From: Ettlia oleoabundans
Taxonomy: Eukaryota; Chlorophyta; Chlorophyceae; Chlamydomonadales
Assembly (NCBI GenBank): GCA_019693395.1
Contig: JAAMXP010000611.1
Span: 1 to 64,000, forward strand
DNA length: 64,000 bases
Direction: 5' to 3'
Under the pieces are notes generated by a model, which saw nothing but the letters and a program-made list of their open reading frames with translations, searched no databases and had not been told where the DNA came from. Shown here piece by piece: positions 25,658 through 36,998 of the stretch. How positions within the stretch are numbered: the first letter of the stretch is position 1; every line of letters starts with the position of its first letter. The position numbers and the translations under genes were made by a program.

Positions 25658-25985
25658 TCTGCCGATGGGCTTCAAGCCTCAGGTTGGTTCCCGATCACCG
25701 ATTCTCACTAAGGCAGCTGCAGAGCTGGTTGGCCCTGTAGAGTTTGTGGATGAGCAGACGTACTTTGCCGCAATGCTGCGTACGATAACGGCTGCATCAG
25801 CCAAGCGAGCTCAGTACCTCGGCAGCAAGCACTACAAATCGGGATACATCCCGTGCACCACTGCACCAAGGCAGGGAATCAAATTTCTTGGCAGTGTACC
25901 TGATTGCTGCCTACCAAGAATGGCAGGCCAGGTGCACTGCGGCCCGCAGCCAGGCCTTGGCCGGCCTGTGGCGGGCCGGCTGCAC
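25658..25985. promoter_or_regulatory. Putative bidirectional promoter, RPN7 (-) / RSH fusion (+)
   Basis: About 330 bp lie between the chosen divergent starts, or about 450 bp if the RSH gene starts at 26106. No TATA box is obvious. The frame upstream of the RSH start is open across part of this region, so the 5' limit of the RSH gene is uncertain. Confidence 0.45.
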
Positions 25986-28900
25986 ATGGCAACAGCAGGA
26001 TTGATTTTGAGGCCTGTAACGCCCATGAGGGAGGAAGCTCCTACCACCAGCGGCCGAGCTCCCGCAGAACGCCTCCTACCGCCCAGACGTAGCTCCTCGC
26101 GGTCTATGGCCTACTTACAGCCATCTGGACAGCTTGTAAGTAATCTGCATGGCAGCATACGCGCGTCCACTGGCTGCGAACGAGCACTGTGGACGGCCAC
26201 GCCGTGCTTGCGCCCTGCGAGCGCCGCCACCTACGCCTTGTGTTGCGCTGTTGTAGCTATGCTGCCGGTGCCAACTTGAGACCTCGCTGCTCCTGCAGGA
26301 ATCTTTGGACCCATCACAGCACGAAAACAGCGGGTCTGCACTACAACATCGCTCCGCGGCACTGGTGCCAGCCGCGCCCGCTGGCGGGACGATGGCAGTG
26401 GCTCCTTCGAGAGCTGCTGCCTCTTCGCTGGCGGTGCAGGAGCAGGGTGGTGCCAGCCTGCTGCAGCTGATGGCCGCGTGGGACCAACTGGCAGCACGGC
26501 TCCCACCTCAGGCGGGTGCAGGGCGTGCAGCCGAGGTCATCTTGAGTGCGCTCAAGCTGGCGCTGGCTTACAGTCCTGCGCCAGCGCCGCTGCAGACCAG
26601 CGCGGCAGCAACGGCAAGCAACAGCAGTAGCAGCAGCCATACCGACGAATTGCAGCAGCAGCAGACAACACTCGCTCGCCCTGTGGCACGTGCCCTGTCG
26701 CTAGCTTCCCGCCTTGCTGACCTGGCAGCAGCTGGGCTGCCAATTGATGCTGAGAGCATAGCTGCAGGCATACTTGCAGAGGTCCTAACTGGTGGTGCGT
26801 ACTCACAGCCGCTCCCGGCTTGGGGCTCCCGCCCCGGGAGCACTACAGCTCGCATCTGCGCTGGCCGCAGCGGTTTGACACTGCAGGTGGTTGAGGAGCG
26901 TGTGGGTCCCATTGTGGCGCAGCTGGCTCATGACATACTGCGGGCACGGCAGCTGCCGGCACGGGTTGAGCTGCTGGACGACACAGCCGCCAGGTGTGAG
27001 GCACACCCCTCATTCTGATGGTGTGTGCTGTTGCCTCAGTATGCTGGCTGTGCGCCGTGCACCATGGAAAAGGCACCGCTGGCAGCCAGCACCACTAATT
27101 CGCTGAGCTAGTGCTGATGCATGCTTTGCCCCTTGCCTTGTTCCAACTGGCATGCCTTGTGTTCTGCAGCGCATTGCGTGAGCTCTGCCTGTCCTTTTAT
27201 GATGTTCGAGCTACCGCTGTTGAGGTGGTCAGCCGCTTGGATGTGCTGAGCAGGTGCGGTGGAACTCTTGTGCGTGCTGCTACTGTCAGAATGGGTGCGG
27301 GTTGTTGCAGTTCTCGGTTGCCCTTCCTTGCTGCCAAGCCCCCATGCATATCTGACATGCACTGATACCAAACACGGGACCCAAAGTTGCGTAATTAAAT
27401 ACTTGCCATTCTTTCCCCTGCTCCGCTGTTTTCCTTGCCTACTTGCAGCTCTGATGGGCTGCCCAGCTACGAGCAGCAGGTTTGTGCCCTGGAGGCATTG
27501 CAGATGTACGCCCCCATGGGCCACGCCTTGGGTCTCACTGCGGTGGCTGCCCAGCTGGAGGACCGATGCTTCCAGGTGAGAGCGAGTTAGGCCGAGATTA
27601 GGCGGGAGAAGAAGCGGCTCACTTGCCACGCTGTTCCTCCATAACATGCTTTGCTTCGTGGTAGTGGCTGGCTAGGACGGGTTGTGGGTCTTGGAGTAGA
27701 TGGTGTCCCTCTCCTATTTCGCAGCCCCCTGCAGCATTTTGTCAGCCCCACCATCTATATGCGCACTCCACCCGGCATTTCCAACCGACCGACCACCGCC
27801 CTCGCACGCTCGTTCGTAGATATTATTCCCGGAGAGCTACCTGCGCACCGCGGCGTGGCTGCGGGAGCAGGCGGCAGCCAATGCGGAGGTGTTACAGCGG
27901 TGCCAAGCAGCGCTAGAGGCCGCAGTGCGTGCCCAGCCGCGCTTTGCTGAGCTGGCTGCTGGTTTGACGGTGACTGGCCGCACCAAGTCGCTCTTCTCCA
28001 CGCTAAAGAAACTCTTGCGGCTGGGCAACACGGCAGCAGGAGGCCGCGCCCGTACCCAGCTGTATGATTTGATGGGCCTGCGTGCTGTGGTGCACCCTCG
28101 GGATGACCTGCCGCCGGTGAGTCATTGCAGCTGCTGCAGCCACTGGTGATGCTGCTGTGGTTCTATGTATTATGTTGCACGCTGCATTGGACAACAGTGT
28201 ATGATGGTGTTCACTACGTTGGTGGGCTGCAGGAGGAGGCTGAGGCACTGGCAGCAGAAGCGTGTTACTTAGTGCGGGATGCCGCCTTCCAGTTGTGGCC
28301 GCCGGTGGCTGGGCGCTGCAAGGACTACATTGCTGCACCCAAGTCCAACAGCTACCAGAGCCTGCACAGCACTGTCAGGTGAAGCTTAGGGGTGGCAGTC
28401 AGTAAGCATTGGGGGACACTATGCAAGACGCAGTAGGTGGCGAGTTCATGTTGTGCTTTTAGGGAACACTGAACGCACACTGCTCTATGGGTGTCAACAT
28501 TCTAGGGAATGAAGATGAGAACCTTATCAAAACGCTGAGGTATGCTATGCTGTGATGCTGCTCTACAGGGTGCCCTCTGTGACAGTGAGCCTGGACCCAG
28601 AGGGCGGCAGCGGGGAGGCTGAGGTCAGCAGCCATGCAACGCTGGAGCTGCAGATCCGCACACAGGGTGAGGCACATTGATTTAAAAGCATTCATGTGAT
28701 TGTTGCCGGCTTGGACTTTGTTTGGTTGCGTGTCCTTCAATGTGGGAGGCATGCTCGAGCAGCTTGAAACTTAGGGCGCGGCATGCAAAAGAAAGCATAC
28801 CCACATGTCGTCTAGTGTACGCATTCATGTCAATAATTGCACGTGGGCTTGCACTCCTGCCCTGCAGCCATGCACGATCGGGCAGAACGCGGCGAGGCGG

Positions 28901-31900
28901 CTCATGCGGCGTACAAGGGTGGCTTGGACGCAGCTCAGGCACTGCAGTTGAAATCTGTTACCGAGGTTGTGTTGCGACGCACAGCAGCCGCAGCCGCCGC
29001 CAGCGCACGTGCCGCCCTGGGCAGCAGCGATGCTGCAGCTGAGGGCCTGTTCCGCCACTTAGACCAAAACAATGACGGGCGCATCAGGTGCAGAAACCTT
29101 GCCATCGGCGAGCGTGGCTGGCGTGGGTGGTGCGCGGGACAAATACAGTAATACGCTACCTTGCTTGTGATGATGCTCTCGCAGCCAAGGCCAGAGCGGA
29201 GCAGAATAATGCTTTGCCCCTATCTCACATCTTACATTTTCCCTGCATTACCTGACCCCCCTATGCTCCCTGCATAACTCATCCCCATGCATTGCTGCGC
29301 TGCGCCATACATGTGGCATGCTGTGCTGCAGCCTGGAGGAGCTTCAATTTGCGCTGCAAGAGCTCGGGGTGCAGGAGGCGCAGGCACAGAGCCGCGCGGC
29401 ATCGGAACTGCTGCAGCTGGCGGCAGCAGACGGTGGCGAGGGCGGAGATGGCACCATTGGGTTTGAGGCGTTCATGGCTTTCCAGCGAAGGGTAAGCAAG
29501 GAATGGTGAAGTTGGTGGCAGATTTGCCAGCTGCCTTTTGTGTTTGCAGCCAGGCATGTACCTCAAGGTCACTTGAAGGGCAAGTCTCACATAAGCTGCC
29601 GATGGCTAAGTGGTGCAGTGGAAGCTGAAGTGTGGTGCAGTGCACCAATTGCATTGCCACCTTGCTGCATGGTCACTCACGCCATGCGCATTGCTTGCTG
29701 TCTGCCTGGGGTGCAGGTGGGGCTGCTGCAGGCCCTGTCCTCAGTAGATCACCAGCAGGCACACCTGGTGGAGCAGCAGCAGCAGCGGGAGCAGCATCTC
29801 AGTGAGACAGCGGGAATGGCGGCCAGCCTGTGTAGCAACTATCCCAGCAGGGAGGGCATTGCTGGCACACCCCCGGGCATCAGCGATGGTGCCAGCAGTA
29901 GCGGCAGGCTGGCAGCCGGTGCGTGCCGGGCGCATGGCAGTGGCAACTCGCTCTGCTGGCAGCCAGCTGGCGGGCAGCAGCTTGGCGGCAGCTGGATGCG
30001 GCCATGCGGGCGCGACGCCGCTGTTTCTGCCCGAGCATATCTAGAAACTAGCAGCGCAAGCACCAGCAGCAGCGACAGCAGCATGGATGAGGACGGTGGC
30101 AGCAGGAGCCATGCCGGTTGGGCACCCAACGGCAGCGCTGTGGCTCTGCAGAATCGCCGGCATGGAAGCAATGGCAGCAGTAGTGAGGGCGCCTATGAGC
30201 ATCCCCACAGCGGTAGCAGCAATGGTTCAGCACCCTCGACCCCGCATGCAGCAGGAACAACTCCGGAAACACTGTTAGCAGGCAAAAAGCTACTTCAAAA
30301 GCCGGAGCGGATGCCGGTTCCTGCCGAGCATCCAGCGGGCCATGCCCTCACAACAGCCGAGCCGGATGCTGCTGCAGCAGAAGCTGCATCTGGTGACAGC
30401 AGGCTAGGGTGGGGTGGCTCGAGAGTTGTACAGGGAATTATGCGGCTGATGGGGCAGCAGGGCACGCCGCCCGCTGCTGCCACTTGGCAGCTAGTGGCCA
30501 CCGCAAACAACCCCCACCGTGTGTTCAATGCAGCGGGTGGGGTGGTGCCTCCCGACACATGCGGGCGGCGGCAGGTGCTGCGGCTGCCCGACCTCGGCCC
30601 CTGTGTGATTGGCGCTGTGTTTGACCGGTGAGCCGTTGAAATGACGCCCACCGTGAGTTGACCACTCCCATGAACAATGCGGTTATGCCGCTCTGGCATG
30701 CTGTTGTGTGCATCGGACCTTTATCGCAGCTTTTCTATCCCTTGGTTGCCCTCGTTGTGCAACACCCCCCCCACCNNNNNNNNNNNNNNNNNNNNNNNNN
30801 NNNNNNNNNNNCCCCCCCACCCGTTGCTTGCAGCGACTGCGACTATGTGCTGGATGTGCCCACTGTGTCGGGGCGCCACGCTGTGCTGGAGGTGGTGCGC
30901 CGACCCGACGCACGGGGAGGGCACAGCAGGCTGGTTCTCACAGACCTGGGCTCAACCAATGGCACACGCATAAACAGGTGCGAGTGGGAGGAATAGGTGG
31001 CGACCGGGTGATCCAGGGTGCGGTAATGTCACGTTGAGGTCTTGTGCCTCCGTGGTTTTTATGCTTGCTGAATGTGTGTCTCATGGCTGCTATTTCATTC
31101 TTTTTGGTTCTCGTGTCATTGCAGGGCCCCCATCCAGCCTGGAAAGGAGGTGACCCTCCACCCCGGTGACCTGGTGTGCCTAGCAGAGGGGGACATCACA
31201 TTTGAGGTTCAGGTGCTGCCACCCGAGCTTCCTTCACCCGCCGTGGCAGCCAGCAACGGTATGTCAGCCAGAGCAGCAGCAGTGGCGCCCAGCCGTGCGG
31301 GCCCAAGTGCTGCAGACGTCCCAGCTGACGCCAATGGCAGCCACTCCGGCTTCAGCAGCAACCATGTGGGCGGCATTGGGAGCCTAGCAGAGGTGGAGGA
31401 GGCCCAGCAAGCAGCTGCCACGCTGCCGGCGGTGGTGGCGGCACTGCGGCTGGCGGGGGTGCTCGAGGCTGCGGCTGCAGCACAGGGCCACTTTCCTCCC
31501 GGGGGTGCCGTCTATGCAGACCTGCAGGACCGTGCCCGCCAGCTCATGACGGCTGGCAGCCACGACCAGGCGCATGCGCTGCTGCTGGCAGGAGTGATGC
31601 AGCAACCATGGCAGGGAGGTGCGCCATGCAGCGTTTCGCTTCATGCTGCGGGCTGGCGGTTTGTGTGCTACGCCTGGCTTCCCTCGAAGGCTTTCTGTCA
31701 TTGGTGCACATTTCCTGATTCACCCTCACGCAGCTATACTGAGACCACCCTAGTTTGTGCGTGTTTGTGTGTGATATGGGGTCTGGTGGGTAGGGGGAGG
31801 GGTGCCTTGTGGCCTCCCTACTTTTGGTTATATTGCAACCTGCCTTGCCTCCCACTTGCCAGCAGGCCTGTGGTCCCAGCTGGCCAATCTGGAACGGCAG

Positions 31901-33500
31901 CGTGCGCGGCTAGGCGGGCGGGGGGCCAGCTATGGCGTGGCGCGCTCATTCTACGCCGCCGCAGCCGCCTGCTTTGCTGCTCTGACCCCAGCGGCGGCGG
32001 GCGGCGCGCTGCGGGCTGAGGCTGAACGTGCCGAGGGGCTTACTCGCACCCTGGGTGGCTGGGCTCAGCTTGAGTTAGCCATGGGCCTGAGGGGGCCGGC
32101 GCACACGCTTTTCCGCAAGGGTGTGGCGGCAGCGCAGCGGCACCCTGTGCCGGGCGCGGGTGGTTCTGCTGCCGCACGCCTTCTCTTCACGTGGGCTCAT
32201 AAGGAGTGGAAGGCTGGGGACCCTGCCCAGGCACAGCGGCTGTGCGCTGAGGCACTTGAGAATGAGCCAGACAACCCCTTTGCGCTTTGCCTGCTGGGCA
32301 ACATTGAGGCGCGAGCGGGGCAGACGCACCTGGCCCGCCACCTGTTTGAGCGAGCCCTAGAGGCACGCCCGGGCTTTGTGTCGGCGCTGCAATCGCTGGC
32401 ACGGCTGGAGGCCTCGGAAGGTGCGCTGCATGGATGGAGGCTCAACGGTGTCTGGTCTTGAGCAGTCTCTGATTGCTGGAAGCAGAGCCTGTGTTGCCCG
32501 CTGCTAGCCTGTATCGCTTGCCCGCCTGCCTGTCCCTGCTGTAACTTGCCTTCCTCAAATTCCACATCCGACATTGCTTTGACAGCACTGTATCACATGA
32601 TTGATTGTTGCTTATGCTGTTGAAGTCCTCCAACATCCCCCCTCCTCCTTTCCCTGCTGCAGGCCACCTGCATCTCGCACGGCCGCTCTTCCAGCAGGCT
32701 CTCCGTCAGGAGCCCACCAACGGGCACGTGCTGCAAGCCTGGGCGGTGGCAGAGGCACGAAGGGGCGATCGCGAAAAGGCCCGCGCGCTGCTGCGGCGCT
32801 GCACAGCGGCAGACCCCAAGTGCCGCGCTGCCTGGCACGCCTGGGCGAAGCTGGAGGAGCAGGAAGGCCACGTGGAACTTGCCAGGAAGCTGTATAATGC
32901 CGCGCTGGGCGTAAAGACAGACTCGGTGCCCACGCTGAGTGCGCTGGGGCGGCTGGAGCGGCGGCAGGGGCGTCTGCAGGAGGCGGCAACGCTGCTAAAG
33001 GCTGCACTGGCTGCCGAGCCACACCACGTTCCTGCTATGGCTGAGCTGGCGCTCACCCTGGAGGCGCAGGTGGGTGAGGGATCGTTGCATGGTGTGGTAT
33101 GTGGGAGGCCAGGATGGTGGGAAAGGTATGCACAGATTCTGAGCTCGCAGTCGTCGGTGTGACAGTCGGGTAGGCAGATGGGCAGCAAGGCAGGCTTGAG
33201 CGAGGTGCTTCCCGGGATACAGACCAAACTGCAGAAGGGCTGGTTATGGCTGTTGCACGTAAAAGTGGGCTGAGCATTGCACCTGGTATAAGTCCATTGG
33301 TGATCTCGCACCCACTCATGCTTACTCTGCAACCGCTTGCGCTTGCCTTGTGTGTGCAGGGCAACTTGGTGGAAGCGCAGCGGCTGAGCAAGGCGGTGCG
33401 TCGCCTGAATGCCAGCAGGCGTGCCTCTTTGCATGAGGTAGCCACGCAGAAGTTGCCCACGGGAATACAAGCCACGCCCTCTCAGCCTCAGCACGCTTGA
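25986..33500 (+). CDS. CRSH: RelA/SpoT homologue (CRSH-like) fused to EF-hands, FHA domain and HAT/TPR array
   Basis: Fifteen exons close to about 1,542 residues: 25986-26135, 26299-26993, 27170-27253, 27449-27575, 27820-28116, 28233-28378, 28569-28666, 28868-29087, 29332-29491, 29717-30627, 30834-30977, 31125-31618, 31866-32420, 32663-33069, 33360-33500. Order: transit-like N-terminus; degenerate HD region (AGILAEV where hydrolases have a His-Asp pair); (p)ppGpp synthetase at about 375-570 (GRTKSLFSTLKKLLRLGN, LYDLMGLRAVV, CKDYIAAPKSNSYQSLHSTV, LELQIRTQAMHDRAERGEAA); a canonical EF-hand (DQNNDGRISLEE) and a weak second one (GGDGTIGFEAF); a 280-residue Ser/Gly/Ala linker; an FHA domain (VSGRHAVLEV, LTDLGSTNGTRIN, CLAEGDITFEV); then about ten HAT/TPR repeats (AWAKLEEQEGHVELARKLYN). 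The first parts match plastid Ca2+-activated RSH, predicted to make ppGpp. The 911-nt exon 29717-30627 joins the EF-hand part to the FHA start, and 31125-31618 joins FHA end to the repeats. The start may instead be 26106. Confidence 0.9.
30776..30811. other. Assembly gap (36 N) in an RSH-gene intron
   Basis: The gap lies wholly in the intron between 30627 and 30834. The splice donor (GAC CG|GTGAGC) and acceptor (GCAG|CGAC) on either side are intact and their phases match, so the gap does not break the model. Confidence 0.95.
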
Positions 33501-34507
33501 AGCTCCCGCCCACCTTCGGTCCTGCTTCCTGAACTTTCCAGTTTTGTGTTCACTCTTCACATCCCACACGTGCCCTTTCATCGCACCATTTTCATTGCTG
33601 TTAGGCTGCTGTTCCGTTTCATGGAAACCCTCCCTTTCGTTGGCATTTCGTTGTCAGCTCCATAGTACCATTACCTATTTCACCAGTCGAGCAGTCAAGC
33701 AGCAGCTCTTCTCAGCACCCCACAGCTCCAGGGCTGATCAGTCCCCAACTTCTTTTGCACACCATTGTTTGTTTGCTTGCGTCAATCTCCATTTTCCCAG
33801 TCTGCCTCCCTTGCTTCGTGTTGATTGAGAAGATCCATGTCACGAATGTGGCAACTGTTTGCTCGCTGTGCCCTCTGTCAGCCCCCAGCACTGCCTTTCC
33901 CTCTCTTCCCCTCCCCCCTTCACACCCAAACACCCCAACAACCGAGAGCAGCCCCCTGTGGCATTGTTGCTACCGGCCATGTTTGTACCATCAATGCCCC
34001 CGATGCCCCATTTCCGTTCCCTGGCTGGTCCCATTTTATGTTGCTACCTTGCCGCCTAAATTTTTCCTTTCGCTTGCTGATAGGGCAGAAGCCTTGCAAC
34101 GACCGATCCCACTGATCCCACGTGTAAAGGAATGATCAAGGAGTGTGTATACACATATTTGATGGGTAAGGGTAAAGAGAGGGGAACAGGTAGCTTGATC
34201 AGTGCTGCATGGACTGCATACTGGGCGGGAAGTCTTGCAGCACGGTGCGTTGAGCAAGTGGTGTGCCTGGGTTACGTCCACCCTGCATGGGCTGCGCTTG
34301 TTGCCCCGCAAGCTGTTGAGCATCAGACAACAGCCCTGCGTCCCCAATGGTGTAACCTGCTGAGGCCCCCGTGGGCAGCAGGGCGCTGGCTCGTAGGGTG
34401 GCAGTGCACCGTTCTGATGCGCTGCCTGGCGGTGGCCGGCTCAGCTGTATCCTGCAGCACAGCTTGGATGGAGCAGGCAGGGCAGCAACATGGGATGACC
34501 TAGGGAG
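33501..34507. other. Convergent 3' region, RSH (+) and RAD51D (-)
   Basis: About 1 kb, pyrimidine-rich on the + strand over most of its first half. TGTAA at 34123-34127 is a candidate poly(A) signal for the RSH transcript. No gene is visible. Confidence 0.45.
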
Positions 34508-35342
34508 TCAGAGGAAGTGCGTTGAGTAGCGGTTTGCAGCCTCTACATTGACCCACCATTGAGGGCCTGCCGCTTGCCCCTGACCCCGGTTGGAGTCAGA
34601 AGCAGCGGCGTAGAGGCTGGGTGGGACTGTGTGGGTGTGGATGGGTTGGTGAGTGGTGGTGGTCGTGGTGGTTGGGTAATGGTGGGGATGGGGGCGTGGC
34701 AGCTGCAGGCACGGGGGAAGCACGCACACCCTGGACAGTACCTGACACACCAACCTGATGTGTGGCTGATTGCGCCAGCTCTCCCCCATGGCCGGCCGCT
34801 TCTCGTGCCGCCGGTCGTCGCTGCCGCCCACCATGTGGTTGGTCACCAGCACAGCTGCAGTACATACATGCCGCAGTACATTTGAGCCGTAGGGTGGAAT
34901 GCCGCGAGCAGAGGGCGCAGGGCAGCAAGCAATGTTGACAATTTTATTCGTGCACCTAAAACAGGATCTTGACAGTCGACTGGGATAGTTGCTCAACCAT
35001 GCGATCAGCGAAGCGTGTTTGCCCGCTGCGCATCAAAACCAGGTGCCCAGCAGCTGTGGCACTACACAGGCGTCTCAGTCAGGTTCACAGCAACACAGTG
35101 CGTCTGGGTCAGGGATCCCTCACTCAGACGCACCTGCCCCACTGTGAGCGGCAAACGCCTTGAGGCTGGAAGCCACCGCCGCCAGCAGCGCATGCCCCTG
35201 GTTGTGCTGCCCGCCACCCAGTATGGGTGTGATTAGCGCCGACAGGCAGTCAACCACCAGCAGCCCCACAGCGAGTTCCTCCAGGCGCCGGCGCACCACA
35301 CCAGACGGAGGCGCTGCCGCTGCTTGCGCGTGCTGTTGGTCA

Positions 35343-35377
<35 letters not shown>

Positions 35378-36827
35378 TGGTCCTTGTCCTTCCTGTTGTT
35401 GCTGGGCTTGCTGCTGCTGCTGTTTTTGCTGTGTTTGCTGCGCCTGCTGCTGCGCCTGCTGCGACAGTTCATCCAGAACCCGCAACAGCGAGTGCACGTC
35501 GTAGCACCGCCGCACCTCCACGAACTTCAGCGGCCTGGTAAAATAGTCCTGCAGATGGGGCACAAGCAGTGGCCAAATGGAACCACAACACAGCAAAGCA
35601 CCAGTCAATGTAGCATCAGGTCAGGCAAAACAGACTGCACCAGGCAGCCCATGCAAAACAGGACAAAGCCAACGCAGGCAGCCAACTGAAGGCGAGACAG
35701 CACGCTCACCTGCAGCACGTCTGCACCTTGACCCGCCTGCTGCTGCTGCTGCTGCATCACTTGCCCCAGCCGCCGCCCGCTGAGTGCGTTGCTGGTGTCC
35801 ACATACACCACCCGCAGGCCTGACCGGGCTGCATGGGCTGCTGCTGCAAGGCACAGCTGGGTCTTGCCGGATGCTGCAGGAACGGTGAGGGTGATGAGAT
35901 GTTGAGAGCACATTTTGCTACGCTGCCGCCGCTTGAACTAGGGGAGCATGTCCGAGCCTAGAAAACGCAAAGAAATGCCGTTGTGGGCCTGCATGCACGA
36001 TCTCAGCCAGCCAGCCCGCTTCCATCAACTTTTCAGAATTCTAGCTGCCACCCACCCGACTCTCCGCAGATCTCCACCAGCTGACCGCCCCGAATGCCGC
36101 CCCGCAGCAGCTCTGAGTCAATCCCCTCACAACCCTGCAGCTAGGGGAGCATTCACGGGTAAGGCTGGGACTTGGGTAGGCTAACAGGGGTGGTGGACAG
36201 CAAAGTCAACATGCAGCAACGGTTACGGCTGCAGTGGTTTGTGGCGATGGCTGCTACTTGGCAGGCTGTCAGGGTGGCCCGCTGGGCAACAGGGCTCTTA
36301 GCCTGCTGCAGCAAAGTCTGCAGGATTCATCTGAACAAAGGCTGCATTAGGATGCAGGCAGGGTGGAGCACTTGCCGTCTCCAGCAGTCGGCAGGCCGAC
36401 AGCTGCTCGTACAGCTGTGTGCCGCTCAGCACCGGGGGCGCATACTTGCGCTGCACCTCGTCATACAACGTCTGAAGCGCCTGCAGCCTCAAATCATCCA
36501 CCGAACATTGTGCAGCTTCATTAAGCTCAATAATTCATCTGTGTTGCTGGACCACTCAGTGGGAAACAACTAGGCTCGCGTTTGCACCCACACGACGAGT
36601 CCAGCTGTTTGTAAGATGCTTGCAACAGCCGCCATACTAAGCTGTGACCCCACCTCTTGTTCCGGTGGGAGCACACCGCCCTCAGCGTGGGCCAGGGACT
36701 CAATATTTGTGGTGAGGTAGGCCTCGACTGCAGCGTGCAGCGAGCTTGCGGAAGAGGCACGGTGAGCACGACACCGCCCAGCGGCAGGCGCAAGCGGAAT
36801 GAGCGAGCCAACAGGACGGGTCCGCAT
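34508..36827 (-). CDS. RAD51D: RAD51D, RAD51 paralogue for homologous recombination
   Basis: RecA-like ATPase of the RAD51-paralogue complex acting in recombinational DNA repair. Seven exons close to 396 residues: 36827-36654, 36525-36376, 36134-36056, 35873-35710, 35548-35134, 34854-34755, 34616-34508. KYAPPVLSGTQLYEQL matches the RAD51D linker (human FPVNGADLYEEL). Then come GGIRGGQLVEICG, Walker A (GESASGKTQ, split across two exons), VVYVDTSNALSGRRL, Walker B (GLLVVDCLSALITPILGGGQ), AVLVTNHMVGG and PAMGESW. A poly-Gln insert sits between LLRVLDEL and the Walker B strand. The N-terminal exon (36827-36654) does not clearly align with family members and is the least certain part. The intron after 36376 has a GC donor (ACG|GCAAGT). 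Confidence 0.88.
35327..35470. repeat. CTG/CAG repeat tract encoding poly-Gln
   Basis: Several CTG (minus-strand CAG) runs, the longest around 35347-35374, lie inside a coding exon of RAD51D. They encode about 45 residues that are mostly Gln, interrupted by Ala, Lys, Thr and GQGP. The frame stays open, so this is a translated expansion and not an intron. Confidence 0.9.
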
Positions 36828-36998
36828 GGTGATTTATGTGCGCGCACCTGTTGAAGGGATTCTGCTGCTACCTGCAGCGGCCAAGCCCGGCAGTGGACAG
36901 TCTATTCGGGGCATGTGTATCTGATCCAATCAACACCACAACCTCTGTCAGGGTGGAACACGAATGCGGGAAATAGAACCGCGAACTACACCTTGTCG
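36828..36998. promoter_or_regulatory. Putative bidirectional promoter, RAD51D (-) / Cys-rich gene (+)
   Basis: About 171 bp separate the two proposed divergent start codons. Both first exons are the weakest parts of their models, so the true distance may differ. No TATA box is clear on the plus strand; minus-strand CATAAAT just upstream of 36827 is a weak candidate. Confidence 0.35.

Noticed and set aside
25536..25985. Plus-strand open frame upstream of the RSH start as an extra RSH exon
   Set aside because: It overlaps the RPN7 first exon and promoter. The stretch from 25986 already gives a plausible transit peptide, though 5' RACE could change this.
29540..30627. Separate FHA-TPR gene starting inside the large exon
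   Set aside because: The EF-hand exon (29332-29491) joins in phase at 29717 with standard splice sites, and no promoter-like break or preferred start codon is seen. cDNA would settle it.
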